Origin: Litchfieldella anticariensis FP35 = DSM 16096
GTDB taxonomy: Bacteria > Pseudomonadota > Gammaproteobacteria > Pseudomonadales > Halomonadaceae
Assembly (NCBI RefSeq): GCF_000409775.1
Contig: NZ_KE332394.1
Coordinates: 226,254-290,253 of the forward strand
DNA: 64,000 nt
Direction: 5' to 3'
Under the pieces are notes generated by a model. That model was not told where the DNA came from. It did no database searches and was given only the letters and a program-made list of their open reading frames with translations. Positions 36,201 to 46,558 of this stretch are shown piece after piece (position 1 is the first letter of the stretch; each line of letters starts with the position of its first letter). The translations under genes and the position numbers were made by a program.

Positions 36201-36896
36201 ATGTCACAAGATCTCATGAGTATGCTGGAGCAGGCTTTCGAAGAATCCACCAAGCTTTATCAGGAACGCGGATTCCAGCGCCGTGTCGGCTTCGGCAAGA
36301 AACCGGCGCTGGTGAGCGTTGACCTCGCCAATGCCTGGACGCGTCCGGGCAATCCCTTCACCTGCGACCAGGAAAAGATGGATAATGAAATCATTCCCGG
36401 TATGCAGAAGCTCCTCAAGGCGTTCCGCGCAGCGAACCTGCCGGTTATCCATGTAACGACGGCCTATGAGATCACCGATCGCAATGCTCCGTTCACCGAT
36501 ATGGGACTGTGGCACAACAAGATTCCCGTCGATGCTGTCGATCTTGCCAATGAAGATCTCTGGGCTATTGATTCGCGCATCGCCCCGATCAAGGGTGAAT
36601 ATACGCTTCTGAAGAAGCGGGCCTCGTCCTTCCATGGCACCGAACTCGCGGGCATCCTGCGTGCCAATAACGTCGACACGATTCTCGTGACCGGTGTCAC
36701 GGCCTGCGCCTGTGTGCGCCAGACCATCTGTGACGGCATCGCCGACGGTTTCCGTCCCATCGCGGTCAAGGAGTGCATCGGCGACCGGGTGCCGGGAGCC
36801 GTGGCCTGGAACCTGTTCGATATCGATGCCAAGTTCGGGGATGTCGAGTCCGTGGACCGTTGTGTGGACTATCTGAATACCGTCGGCAAGAACTGA
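36201..36896 (+). CDS. N-carbamoylsarcosine amidohydrolase
   Basis: 231-residue isochorismatase-fold enzyme. N-carbamoylsarcosine amidase splits N-carbamoylsarcosine into sarcosine, carbon dioxide and ammonia (EC 3.5.1.59), the last step of the N-methylhydantoin route of creatinine breakdown. The catalytic triad is visible: Asp in ALVSVDLANAWTRPGNPF, Lys in LLKKRASSFHGTELAGI and Cys in TGVTACACVRQT. Start 36201 has AAGGATCAAGA upstream. The enzymes that should precede it, creatinine deaminase and N-methylhydantoin amidohydrolase, are not in the window. Own terminator downstream. Confidence 0.87.
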   Translation: MSQDLMSMLEQAFEESTKLYQERGFQRRVGFGKKPALVSVDLANAWTRPGNPFTCDQEKMDNEIIPGMQKLLKAFRAANLPVIHVTTAYEITDRNAPFTDMGLWHNKIPVDAVDLANEDLWAIDSRIAPIKGEYTLLKKRASSFHGTELAGILRANNVDTILVTGVTACACVRQTICDGIADGFRPIAVKECIGDRVPGAVAWNLFDIDAKFGDVESVDRCVDYLNTVGKN

Positions 36897-36915
36897 AGTT
36901 ATCGCTTTCAGCAAG

Positions 36916-36945
36916 AGCGAGCTCTCGGGGCTCGCTTTTGTTTTT
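36916..36945 (+). terminator. Terminator after N-carbamoylsarcosine amidohydrolase
   Basis: AGCGAGC-tctcggg-GCTCGCT followed by TTTGTTTTT, 20 bases after the stop. Confidence 0.85.
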
Positions 36946-37057
36946 ATGCTTTTCAACTTATTGCCGCATAAGCATTTCAAATTAGTCCTGCTCTGTAGAG
37001 ACCTATAACTTCTTCGATGAGGCTCTTGCACTCTTATCGAACAATAAGGAGCTACCT

Positions 37058-38370
37058 ATGACTAATGCACGCCTTAATGACTTTGATCCCCAGGTCGTTG
37101 TCGCCATCGAGGAAGAGATGGAACGTCAGGAGGCGCACATCGAATTGATCGCCTCCGAGAACTATGCCAGCCGCGCCGTCATGGAAGCGCAGGGCACCCA
37201 ACTGACCAACAAGTATGCCGAGGGCTATCCGGGCAAGCGCTACTACGGCGGCTGTGAGTTCGTCGACAAGGTCGAGGCCCTGGCCATCGAACGTGCCTGC
37301 GACCTGTTCAGTGCCGACTACGCCAACGTCCAGCCGCACTCTGGCGCCCAGGCCAATGCCGCGGTGTTCATGGCGCTGGTTAGCCCGGGTGACACCGTGC
37401 TGGGCATGAGCCTGGCGCATGGCGGTCACCTGACCCATGGCGCGGCACCCAACTTCTCCGGCAAGCACTATCACGCCGTGCAGTACGGGCTGAATCCCGC
37501 GACCGGCGAGATCGACTACGAAGAGGTCGAGCGCCTGGCGCGCAGCCAAGCCACAAGCCCAAGCTGATCATTGCCGGCTTCTCGGCCTATGCCCGGGTAG
37601 TTGACTGGCGCCGCTTCCGCAGCATCGCCGACGCCGTGGGTGCCTGGCTGCTGGTCGACATGGCCCATGTGGCCGGCCTGGTGGCGGCCGATCTGTACCC
37701 CAGCCCGCTGCCGCACGCGCACGTGGTGACCACCACCACCCACAAGACCCTGCGCGGCCCGCGCGGCGGCCTGATCCTCTCCGCGAGTGGCGATGAGGCA
37801 CTGTACAAGAAGCTCAATGGCGCAGTCTTCCCAGGTCAGCAGGGCGGCCCGCTGATGCACGTGATCGCCGCCAAGGCGGTAGCCTTCAAGGAGGCCATGA
37901 GCCAGGACTTCGTGCGCTACCAGACCCAGGTGATTGCCAATGCCAAGGCCATGGCCCAGGTGTTCGTCGCACGCGGTTTCGACGTGGTTTCCGGCGGTAC
38001 CGATGACCACCTGTTCCTGGTCTCGCTGATTCGCCAGGGCGTGACCGGCAAGGATGCGGACGCAGCACTGGGCCGGGCGCATATCACCGTCAACAAGAAC
38101 ACCGTGCCCAATGATCCGCAGAGCCCCTTCGTGACCTCAGGGTTGCGCATCGGCACCCCAGCGGTGACCACCCGAGGCTTCAACGAGGACGACTGCGAGC
38201 AACTCGCGGGCTGGATTTGCGACATTCTCGATGTGCTGGCCGAGCAGGGCAGCACCAGTGCCGTGGAGGCCGAGGTGCGCGAGAAGGTAGCCGAGCTGTG
38301 CGGGCGTTACCCGGTGTATGGCGACGCCGAGCAGGCGACCGCCGATGAGCGCGAGACAACCATCGCCTGA
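37058..38370 (+). pseudogene. glyA: Serine hydroxymethyltransferase, frameshifted
   Basis: Encodes in two frames a full-length PLP enzyme that interconverts glycine plus methylene-THF and serine. Part one (37058-37567) begins [12 protein letters not shown] and holds SENYASRAV and [11 protein letters not shown]; part two resumes in another frame with [12 protein letters not shown] and holds [12 protein letters not shown] with the PLP lysine and the closing GRYPVYG. The break is at about 37545-37553, where AGCCAAGCCACAAG replaces the expected AGCCACAAG: five extra bases (AAGCC). Removing them gives 435 codons and a seamless match. It starts the sarcosine-oxidase operon with a good AAGGAG. Either a real loss-of-function mutation or an assembly error; a second glyA elsewhere would cover the loss. 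Confidence 0.88.
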
Positions 38371-38393
38371 ATCCATCCGTCAGGAGAATCATT

Positions 38394-39644
38394 ATGCAAC
38401 GTTATTCAGGATTCGGGCTGGTCAAGCATGCGCTGAGCCACCACGAGAACTGGCAGCGCCAGTGGCGCAACCCCACGCCCAAGAAGGCCTACGATGTGAT
38501 CATCGTCGGCGGCGGCGGCCATGGCCTGGCCACCGCCTACTACCTGGCCAAGGAGCACGGGATCAAGAACGTCGCCGTGATCGAGAAAGGTTGGCTGGGG
38601 GGTGGTAACACCGCACGTAACACCACCATCGTACGTTCCAACTATTTATGGGACGAGGCGGCGGCGCTCTACGAGCACTCCATGAAGCTGTGGGAAGGCC
38701 TGTCCCAGGATCTCAACTACAATGTCATGTTCTCCCAGCGCGGGGTGATGAACCTGGGGCACACCCTGCAGGACATGCGCGACATCCAACGCCGGGTCAA
38801 CGCCAACCGCCTCAACGGCATCGACAGTGAGGTGATCACCCCGGAGCGGATCAAGGAACTGGTGCCGGTCATCGACACCTCCAAGAACGCCCGCTACCCG
38901 ATCTTGGGCGCCTCCTGGCAGTCGCGTGCCGGCGTGGCGCGCCATGATGCCGTGGCGTGGGGCTTTGCCCGTGCCGCCGATGCCCACGGCGTCGACATCC
39001 TCCAGCAGACCGAAGTCACTGGCTTCAAGATTCGCGATGGCCGCGCTTACGGGGTACACACCAACCTTGGTGATGTCGAGGCCAAGACCATCGGCTGCGT
39101 GGCCGCCGGCAACTCCGGCGTGCTGGCCAAGATGGCCGGCATCAAGCTGCCGCTGGAGTCGCATCCGCTGCAGGCGCTGGTCTCCGAGCCGCTCAAGCCG
39201 GTGCTCGACACCGTGGTGATGTCCAACCATGTGCACGGCTATATCAGTCAGTCCGACAAGGGCGACTTGGTGATCGGCGCCGGTATCGACGGCTACAACG
39301 GCTACGGTCAGCGCGGCAGCTACTCCACCGTGGAGCACACCCTGCAGGCGATCGTCGAGATGTTCCCGATCTTCTCGCGGGTGCGCATGAACCGACAGTG
39401 GGGCGGTATCGTCGACACCTGTCCGGACGCCTGCCCGATCCTCTCCAAGACCAAGGTGAAGGGCCTGTTCTTCAACTGCGGCTGGGGCACCGGCGGCTTC
39501 AAGGCCACCCCGGGCTCGGGACACGTGTTCGCCGCCAGCCTGGCCAAGGGTGAGATGCACCCGATTGCCGCGCCGTTCTCCATCGATCGCTTCAATACCG
39601 GCGCGCTGGTCGACGAGCACGGTGCCGCTGGCGTGGCACACTGA
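38394..39644 (+). CDS. soxB: Sarcosine oxidase beta subunit
   Basis: 416 residues. FAD-dependent amine-oxidising subunit of heterotetrameric sarcosine oxidase, which turns sarcosine, THF and oxygen into glycine, methylene-THF and hydrogen peroxide. The dinucleotide loop [20 protein letters not shown] starts near residue 35; the [19 protein letters not shown] segment holds the histidine-type flavin region of the family; the end has [16 protein letters not shown]. It begins 23 bases after glyA with AGGAG upstream and is followed by soxD. Intact. Confidence 0.93.
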   Translation: MQRYSGFGLVKHALSHHENWQRQWRNPTPKKAYDVIIVGGGGHGLATAYYLAKEHGIKNVAVIEKGWLGGGNTARNTTIVRSNYLWDEAAALYEHSMKLWEGLSQDLNYNVMFSQRGVMNLGHTLQDMRDIQRRVNANRLNGIDSEVITPERIKELVPVIDTSKNARYPILGASWQSRAGVARHDAVAWGFARAADAHGVDILQQTEVTGFKIRDGRAYGVHTNLGDVEAKTIGCVAAGNSGVLAKMAGIKLPLESHPLQALVSEPLKPVLDTVVMSNHVHGYISQSDKGDLVIGAGIDGYNGYGQRGSYSTVEHTLQAIVEMFPIFSRVRMNRQWGGIVDTCPDACPILSKTKVKGLFFNCGWGTGGFKATPGSGHVFAASLAKGEMHPIAAPFSIDRFNTGALVDEHGAAGVAH

Positions 39645-39666
39645 TCTACCGCAGAGGAGAGTCGAC

Positions 39667-40017
39667 ATGTTCTATATTCATTGCCCCTACTGCGGCGAAC
39701 ACCGCGAGGAAGAAGAATTTCATCCCAAGGGCCAGGCGCATATCGCAAGACCCGAGGATCCGGCGGCGTGCAGCGACGAGGAGTGGGGCGACTACCTGTT
39801 CTTCCGCGACAACCCCCGCGGTATTCACCACGAGTTGTGGGTGCACGCCGTGGGCTGCCGCAAGTTCTTCAACGTCACCCGCAACACCGTGACCTACGAG
39901 ATCCTCGAGACCTACAAAATGGGCGAGCAGCCGTCGATCACCGCCGAATATTCCGACGGCCGACCCGCCCAGGATGCCGCCGACCAGGCATCGCTTCGTG
40001 AAGGAGTCCGCGCATGA
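39667..40017 (+). CDS. soxD: Sarcosine oxidase delta subunit
   Basis: 116 residues. Small zinc-binding subunit; the N-terminal CPYCGEHREEEEF and the later HAVGCRKFFNVTRNT give the cysteine/histidine ligands. Structural role in the heterotetramer. GAGGAGAG lies before the start, and the stop overlaps the soxA start by four bases. Confidence 0.93.
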   Translation: MFYIHCPYCGEHREEEEFHPKGQAHIARPEDPAACSDEEWGDYLFFRDNPRGIHHELWVHAVGCRKFFNVTRNTVTYEILETYKMGEQPSITAEYSDGRPAQDAADQASLREGVRA

Positions 40018-43000
40018 GCCAGCCCAATCGTCTCACCCGTGGGGGGCGCATCGACCGTTCCCGCAAGCTGAGCTTCACCTTCAACGGCAAGCCCTATCAG
40101 GGCCATGCCGGGGATACCCTGGCCTCGGCGCTGCTCGCCAACGGCGTCGACATCGTCAACCGCAGCTTCAAGTACTCGCGGCCGCGCGGCATCGTCGCCG
40201 CTGGCGCCGAGGAGCCCAATGCGGTGGTCCAGCTCGGCAAGTGCGAGGCCGGCCAGGTGCCCAACGTGCGTGCCACTCAGCAGGCCCTGTATGACGGCCT
40301 GGAGGCCCGCAGCACCAACGGTTGGCCCAACGTCCAGCGCGACCTGATGAGCGTGATCGGCAAGCTGGGTGGCAAGTTCATGCCGCCGGGCTTCTACTAC
40401 AAGACCTTCATGGCCCCGGCCTCGATGTGGATGACCTACGAGAAGTACATCCGCAAGAGTGCCGGCCTGGGACGTAGCCCCACCGAGCCCGATCCGGACA
40501 TCTACGATCACATGAACCAGCACTGCGACGTGCTGGTGATCGGTGCCGGCCCTGCGGGGTTGGCCGCGGCGTTGGCTGCCGCTCGCTCTGGTGCACGAGT
40601 GATCGTCGCCGATGAGCAAGAGGAGATGGGCGGCTCGCTACTCGATTCCCGCGAGCTGCTCGACGACCAGCCGGCGGAGCAGTGGGTGGCCGAGGCGCTC
40701 CAGGCGCTGGCCGACATGGACAACGTGACGCTGCTGCCGCGCACCACCGCCAACGGCTATCACGACCACAACTTCGTGACCCTGCACGAGCGGCGCACCG
40801 AGCACCTGGCGGACACCGCACCGCTCAAGAACGGCCGTCGCCAGGTGCGGGCGCGCATGCACCCGGGCCGGGCGGGTGGTGCTGGCCACCGGCGCCCACG
40901 AGCGGCCGCTGGTCTACGGCAACAATGACGTGCCGGGCAACCTACTGGCCGGCGCGGTCTCTACCTATATCCGTCGCTACGGGGTGGTGCCGGGCAAGAA
41001 GCTGGTGCTTTCCATCAGCAACGATCACGCCTATCGCGCTGCTCTGGACTGGGCGGAGAGCGGTCGCGAGGTGGTGGCCATCGCCGACGCCCGAGCCAAC
41101 CCAACCGGCGAGCTGGTCGAGCAGGCCCGCGCCAAGAGTATCCGCATTATCACCGGCAGCGCGGTGATCGAGGCCAAGGGCGATAATCGTGTCAGTGGCG
41201 CCCGGGTGGCCAAGATCGACGCCGAGGGCTTCCGCATAGTTGGCGACGTGACCGCCAGCTCCGGCGGCTACAGCCCGGTCATCCATCTGGCCTCGCATAC
41301 TGGCAGCCGGCCCACCTGGCGTGACGACCTGCTCGGCTTTGTGCCGAACCTGGTAAAGGGCGTTGTCGCCGCCGGGGGTGCCCACGGTGTCTATGCCACT
41401 GCCGAGGTGCTGGCCGATGGGGTTGCCGCCGGTGCCCACGCTGCCGAGGAAGTCGACTGCAAGGCGGCTGAGGTGCGCCTGCCCCAGGTCGCCGCGCGCG
41501 ACGACGGCGAGGCCTGTGCGCTCTATCAGGTGCCCCACGAGAAGCCGACGCTGCGGGCGCCCAAGCAGTTCGTCGACCTGCAGAACGACGTCACCGCGGC
41601 GGGCATCGAACTCGCCACCCGTGAAGGCTTCGAGTCGATCGAGCACGTCAAGCGTTATACGGCGATGGGTTTCGGTACCGATCAGGGTAAGCTCGGCAAC
41701 ATCAACGGCATGGCCATCGCCGCGCGCTGCCTGGGACGGACGATTCCCGAAGTGGGTACCACGGTGTTCCGTCCCAACTATACCCCGGTGACCTTCGGTG
41801 CCATTGTCGGTCGTCACTGCCGCGAGCTGTTCGACCCCGAACGCTACACCGCCCTGCATCAGTGGCACGTGGAAAACGGCGCTGAGTTCGAGGACGTTGG
41901 TCAGTGGAAGCGTCCCTGGTACTACCCGCGCAGCGTCAACGGCAAGGTCGAGACCATGCACGAGGCCGTGGCGCGTGAGTGTCTGGCTGTTCGTCAGAGG
42001 GTGGGGATTCTGGACGCCTCGACGTTGGGCAAGATCGATATCCAGGGGCCGGACGCCCGTGAGTTCCTGGGACGTGTCTACACCAACAAGTGGGCCAAAC
42101 TGGCTGCTGGTCGAGTGCGCTACGGGCTGATGTGCAAGGACGACGGCATGCTGATGGACGATGGCACCACCAGTTGTCTGGGTGACAATCATTTCTTGAT
42201 GACTACCACCACGGGTGGCGCGGCCGGAGTCATGGAGTGGCTGGAACTGTGGCATCAGACCGAGTGGCCGGAGCTCGAGGTCTACTTCACCTCGGTCACC
42301 GACCACTGGGCGACCATGACCGTGACCGGGCCGGATGCCAGGAAGCTGTTGTCGGAAGTCACCGACATCAACCTGGACAAGGACCAGTTCAAGTTTATGG
42401 ACTGGCGCGAAGGGAAGGTCGCTGGGGTGCCGGCGCGAGTCTTCCGTATCTCTTTCACCGGCGAGCTGGCCTATGAGATTAACGTCCAGGCCAATTACGC
42501 CATGCACGTGTGGAAGATGCTCTTCCAGCACGGCGAGAAATACCACCTGACGCCCTATGGCACCGAGACCATGCACGTGCTGCGTGCCGAGAAAGGACTG
42601 ATTATCGCCGGCCAGGACACCGACGGTTCGGTGACCCCGGAAGACCTGGGCATGCAGTGGGCAGTCGGTTATGACAAGCCGTTCTCATGGATCGGCAAGC
42701 GCGCACTGACGCGTCCCGACACCAAGCGCAGCGACCGCAAGCAACTGGTCGGGCTCAAGCCCAAGGATCCCAAGGTGGTCCTGGAAGAGGGCGCGCAGAT
42801 CGTCTTCGATCCGAGTCATGCGATTCCCATGCCGATGGTCGGCCATGTGACCTCCAGCTATTACAGCGCCATTCTTGGACACGGCATCGCCCTGGCGGTG
42901 GTCAAGGGCGGCCATCACAAGATGGGCGAGACCGTCTATCTGCCCATGGCGGATGGACAAGTTCACGAGGCCAAAATCGTTAGTAATGTCTTCTACGATT

Positions 43001-43026
43001 CCGAGGGAGAGCGCCTGCATGCCTAA
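40014..43026 (+). pseudogene. soxA: Sarcosine oxidase alpha subunit, frameshifted
   Basis: Large subunit of heterotetrameric sarcosine oxidase (NAD-binding, 2Fe-2S-like N-terminal and C-terminal THF-binding aminomethyltransferase domains). The first frame (40014-40928) holds RSFKYSRPRGIVAAGAEEPN and the dinucleotide loop VIGAGPAGLAAALAAARSG. From about 40863 the protein continues in the next frame as RAGRVVLATGAHERPLVYGN and runs to the stop at 43026. One extra C in CACCCGGG (40860-40867) explains it: without it the span is exactly 1004 codons. All else is intact, so this is either a very recent mutation or a base-calling error in a GC-rich run. If real, sarcosine oxidase is inactive here. 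Confidence 0.9.
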
Positions 43027-43675
43027 TTCGGTTGCCCAAAACGTTAGAACCTTCGATACACGCCCTGAAGCAACGGTGGCGATCGAGTCACCACTGGCTT
43101 ATTCCTATCAGCGCTCAAAGGCCCCGAAACCAAACTCTCACGGAAGGAAGGGGCTTGTAGTGCGTGAGCGACCGCTGCTCGGTCACTTGATCCTGCGTGG
43201 CGGTGCCATCGTCCTCGACGAGGCACTGCGCGAGGAACTGGGGATCAACCTGCCCGGTCAGCCCCAGGGGCTGGTTCTCGATGCCAGCGGCGAACGCTCG
43301 GTGCAGTGGCTGTCGCCCGATGAGTGGCTGATCATCGTCCCCGGCGGTGAGGAGTTCGAGCTAGAGAATCGCCTGCGTGCGCGTCTCGGCGATGCCCATT
43401 ACAGCATCGTCAATGTCGGCGGCGGCCAGACCGTACTGGAGCTGTCCGGTGAGAAGGCCCGCGAAGTGCTGATGAAATCGGTGGTCTATGACGTCCACCC
43501 CAGCCACTTCCCAGTTGGCAAGGGCGTGACTACGGTTTTCGCCAAGGCCACCGTCATCATTCGTCGTCCGACGGAGGATTGCTGGGAACTGGTGGTGCGT
43601 CGCAGCTTCGCCGACTATTGTTATCGCTGGTTGCTGGATGCCGGCGAGGAATACGGCATCGGCGTCGCAAAGTGA
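43019..43675 (+). CDS. soxG: Sarcosine oxidase gamma subunit
   Basis: 218 residues, aminomethyltransferase-related small subunit that helps THF binding. Recognisable segments are SVQWLSPDEWLIIVPGGEE, VELSGEKAREVLMK-like and FGKATVIIRRP-like strands. The start at 43019 overlaps the soxA stop by 8 bases; the frame extends further upstream inside soxA, which I take as shadow. Last gene of soxBDAG, followed by a strong hairpin. Confidence 0.88.
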   Translation: MPNSVAQNVRTFDTRPEATVAIESPLAYSYQRSKAPKPNSHGRKGLVVRERPLLGHLILRGGAIVLDEALREELGINLPGQPQGLVLDASGERSVQWLSPDEWLIIVPGGEEFELENRLRARLGDAHYSIVNVGGGQTVLELSGEKAREVLMKSVVYDVHPSHFPVGKGVTTVFAKATVIIRRPTEDCWELVVRRSFADYCYRWLLDAGEEYGIGVAK

Positions 43676-43680
43676 GTGTC

Positions 43681-43705
43681 AGGCCGGGGCATGCCCCGGC
43701 CTTTT
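43681..43705 (+). terminator. Hairpin between soxG and purU
   Basis: AGGCCGGGGC-atg-CCCCGGCCTTTT, a nearly perfect ten-base GC stem with a short T-run. It can end or weaken transcription before purU. Confidence 0.75.
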
Positions 43706-43727
43706 GCCACATAAGGAGGCGTCTATC

Positions 43728-44594
43728 ATGAGTCCCCCTTCCGATACCTGGATCATTGCTGCCCAGTGTCCCAGCCGTCTGGGCACTGTGGACGTGGTCA
43801 CTCGTTTCCTGAAGGAGCAGCGCTGTTACATCACCGAACAGCACTCCTTCGATGATCGTCTCGGGGAGCGCTTCTTCATCCGCGCCGAGTTCCGGCCACT
43901 AGACGATGACTTCGACGGTGAGGTCTTCCGCAACGCCTTCGCCCCACGAGCAGCGGAATTCGACATGACCTTCGAGTTGATCCCGCCGGGCACGCGGATG
44001 CCGGTGGTGATTATGGTCTCCAAGGCCGATCATTGCTTGAACGACCTGTTGTATCGCTATCGCATCGGTCAGTTGCCGATCGAGATTCGTGCTGTGGTAT
44101 CCAATCACCCGGACCTCGAACCACTGGCGATCTGGCACGACCTGCCGTATTACCACTTCCCGATCACCCCGGATACCAAGGCCGAGCAGGAGGCCAAGGT
44201 GTGGGAAGTGATCGAGGAGACCGGTGCCGAACTGGTGATCCTGGCGCGTTACATGCAGGTGCTATCCAGTGAGATGTGCGAGAAACTCGCCGGTCGGGCG
44301 ATTAATATCCACCACTCGCTGTTGCCTGGCTTCAAGGGCGCCAAGCCTTACCACCAGGCCTACGACAAGGGCGTCAAACTGGTCGGCGCCACCGCTCACT
44401 ACATCAACGACGATCTCGACGAAGGCCCGATCATCACCCAAGGGGTCGAGCCGGTCAGTCATGCTGACTACCCCGAGGACCTCGTCGCCAAGGGCCGCGA
44501 TATCGAATGCCTGACGCTGGCGCGGGCCGTGGGGTATCACGTCGAGCGACGGGCATTCCTGCTTGCCAAGCGCACGGTGGTGTTTGCGCGATAG
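43728..44594 (+). CDS. purU: Formyltetrahydrofolate deformylase
   Basis: 288 residues: an N-terminal ACT domain (WIIAAQCPSRLGTVDVVTRF) and a formyltransferase-type hydrolase domain with NIHHSLLPGFKGAKPY and GATAHYINDDLDEGPI, which carry the Asn, His and Asp of the active site. It frees THF from 10-formyl-THF. Placed after soxBDAG, it recycles the THF loaded with one-carbon units during sarcosine oxidation, a frequent arrangement. AAGGAGG lies seven bases before the start. Confidence 0.92.
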   Translation: MSPPSDTWIIAAQCPSRLGTVDVVTRFLKEQRCYITEQHSFDDRLGERFFIRAEFRPLDDDFDGEVFRNAFAPRAAEFDMTFELIPPGTRMPVVIMVSKADHCLNDLLYRYRIGQLPIEIRAVVSNHPDLEPLAIWHDLPYYHFPITPDTKAEQEAKVWEVIEETGAELVILARYMQVLSSEMCEKLAGRAINIHHSLLPGFKGAKPYHQAYDKGVKLVGATAHYINDDLDEGPIITQGVEPVSHADYPEDLVAKGRDIECLTLARAVGYHVERRAFLLAKRTVVFAR

Positions 44595-44995
44595 CCAGAG
44601 AAAAGGATATCTAGATTATGGCACCATCGGTTATCAGAGATCGAGGTTAGCAGGTATAGAAACCCAGTATTAGGCTAAACCCCTTTCAAACCAGTTAACA
44701 TTCTCTATCGTCCGCCAAGCTGACCCTCGGTACACCTCAAGGCTGGATCCACTCGTGGGAGTCGACCCATGCCTGCTGACTTTTCCCCAAGGCACCAAAC
44801 CATACCCTTGAGTCTACTGAGCAGCTTGATGCTCTGTAGGGTGGGATTGACTCACGTCGGGGTAAACGTGTTCACGATATCAGGTGTTCCCGTTATCACC
44901 GCACTTCGGATGTTGAGATCCTTGAGCGGGATGCTGCTCGGCATGGCACCAAAATCTCAGTGGATCCAGTGAAATGGCGATAAGGGAGAAGGAGC
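44595..44995. other. Gene-free junction
   Basis: Between the creatinine module and the mobilisation genes. I see no gene, repeat or RNA that I can support. Confidence 0.4.
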
Positions 44996-45472
44996 ATGTC
45001 AACATCACAATTGTTCAACATTCGTCCCAGCGGGTTTGCGGAGCCATTTGACGAATATATTCCCTGGATTCGTCGAGCCCAACAACACCTGCTTGGTTCC
45101 AATATGCAGCATGTTGAGCTTGATATCGTTCCCAGTGATGAAAGGGTAATCGATGTCATGGGCAGTGTGCCAATCCACCCACAGATCAGCAAATTTCTAT
45201 CCTCTAGGGAGATGAGTGATAGGGTGGAATGCTGGAATATTCTGGGTGCAGGGGTTCATCAGACTGAAGAAGTGATGAACGACGAATTCAAGATTCTGGT
45301 GCTGGACACACTATGCCTTGCGGAAATTGAGGTGAACACAGGTGTGGTCGTAAGTGTCAGTCGGTCACTCGATGCCTACTATTTAAGCAAGTTGATCACG
45401 CTGAATAAAGCTATTGAGCGGACTTTCATCGCTTATTTTCCGACACGCGTCTACCGAGCCATCACGGCTTGA
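44996..45472 (+). CDS. Hypothetical protein
   Basis: 158 residues, soluble, not recognised. The N-terminal part reads FAEPFDEYIPWIRRAQQHLLG and the C-terminal part has a VSRSLDAYYLSKLITLNKA helix. A G-rich AGAAGGAG region precedes the start. It is convergent with the next gene and overlaps it by 11 bases. It lies just inside the mobilisation end of the presumed element, so it may be element cargo or a defence gene; no motif supports either. Confidence 0.5.
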   Translation: MSTSQLFNIRPSGFAEPFDEYIPWIRRAQQHLLGSNMQHVELDIVPSDERVIDVMGSVPIHPQISKFLSSREMSDRVECWNILGAGVHQTEEVMNDEFKILVLDTLCLAEIEVNTGVVVSVSRSLDAYYLSKLITLNKAIERTFIAYFPTRVYRAITA

Positions 45473-46043
45473 TAAGGGAGAAATTGGATAAGCACAGGGT
45501 GGTGGGGATGCCAGCCGGGGTAACACCTCGGTCTAGTTGGCTCAGTTGATCTAATGTCGCCCATATTTTGGGCCCGATTGACTCTGGGTTGTCCACGCGA
45601 AAACCAAAGCGTTGCCAGAAATTGATCCTCATGTTGATGTCTCGGGTTCTTCCCGGCTCTTGTGTTGGCGCATCATTGTGACTGATTCGCCCAAAAATGC
45701 GTACCTGATGCTTCTCTGGAGAGGTGGTATCCAAGCCATAGAAAAAGTGGATGGTTTGTATGGCAAGATTGACGAGTAAGGTTCCATAGTTCTGGCTATG
45801 TATCGGAACGCCTGAATGATTTCCCACTAAATCCACAATACCGATCTTGCCATCAAACCGGTCACAGAGAGTTAGCGACGCATTCGGCAGGGAGCGACTG
45901 GTGCTCATGAATAGCTCCAGGTCAATCAATTGATTGATGTTGGAATAGCTGATCCTGATTTCTGCATCTCCACTTTCCCAATGCAAGCCTTCCAGCAATG
46001 TTTGTTCATTCTGCGGGTTTGGATCTAATTCACTTTCTGTCAT
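45462..46043 (-). CDS. Hypothetical protein
   Basis: 193 residues from MTESELDPNP at 46043; the frame is open to 46157. No recognised domain, membrane segment or signal. A late stretch INFWQRFGFRVDNPE is faintly like acetyltransferase ends, but the CoA loop is not visible, so I do not call it one. Convergent with the gene before it, same strand as the gene after it. Confidence 0.5.
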   Translation of the reverse strand: MTESELDPNPQNEQTLLEGLHWESGDAEIRISYSNINQLIDLELFMSTSRSLPNASLTLCDRFDGKIGIVDLVGNHSGVPIHSQNYGTLLVNLAIQTIHFFYGLDTTSPEKHQVRIFGRISHNDAPTQEPGRTRDINMRINFWQRFGFRVDNPESIGPKIWATLDQLSQLDRGVTPAGIPTTLCLSNFSLIKP

Positions 46044-46164
46044 AGCGTCCTCATCAATGGAAGGCGAGATACGATATTCAGTGTTCGGGGAGGGACAGCG
46101 GTCTTGGGGTCCTTTTCTTGGTTGATCTTTTGGGGCCTGACCCTTGGAGAATTTCATTTATTTT

Positions 46165-46518
46165 TCATGGTGATCTCCTAATGCTGGTGCTGGAGAGCCT
46201 GGTAGTGGGAGACCGTTGCGTGATGGGAAGTGCATCCTCATTGGTACATGGTCGTCCTCGGCCTTTGAGGGGCGACATCAGACCGAGATTCTCTTCCCTT
46301 CGTGTAGCATATCGGGTGCGCGGCAGTTTGCTCGGGTCATTGTGCTCCAGCAGTTCTGGGACAAGGTACTCATCCATATCATCGCTGCCGATGTTAACGC
46401 GGAGGCCGTGTTGGGTGAATGGCTCCTCGGGATGGGTCTCCACGATGTTCGACCTTGAACGGTAAGAATGCCCTCGAATCTCGCTTAACGTTTCCCCTTC
46501 CACAATGACGCCATTCAC
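46165..46518 (-). CDS. Hypothetical protein
   Basis: 117 residues from a GTG at 46518. The first 60 residues (VIVEGETLSEIRG and onward) look protein-like; the last 40 are low in structure. No domain recognised. It diverges from the relaxase gene, with 40 bases between, and may be a small regulator or simply a chance frame. Confidence 0.35.
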   Translation of the reverse strand: MNGVIVEGETLSEIRGHSYRSRSNIVETHPEEPFTQHGLRVNIGSDDMDEYLVPELLEHNDPSKLPRTRYATRREENLGLMSPLKGRGRPCTNEDALPITQRSPTTRLSSTSIRRSP

Positions 46519-46558
46519 GGTGACATCGATGCCAGACGCTAATGACTAGGACTCGCTC

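Noticed and set aside
36946..37057. Glycine riboswitch before glyA
   Set aside because: Only ~110 bases are available after the terminator and I see no glycine-aptamer core.
38646..39668. 340-codon minus-strand frame
   Set aside because: Shadow of soxB.
40942..42576. 544-codon open frame on the minus strand
   Set aside because: Shadow of soxA; GC-rich third positions keep the reverse frame open. No ribosome site or known fold.
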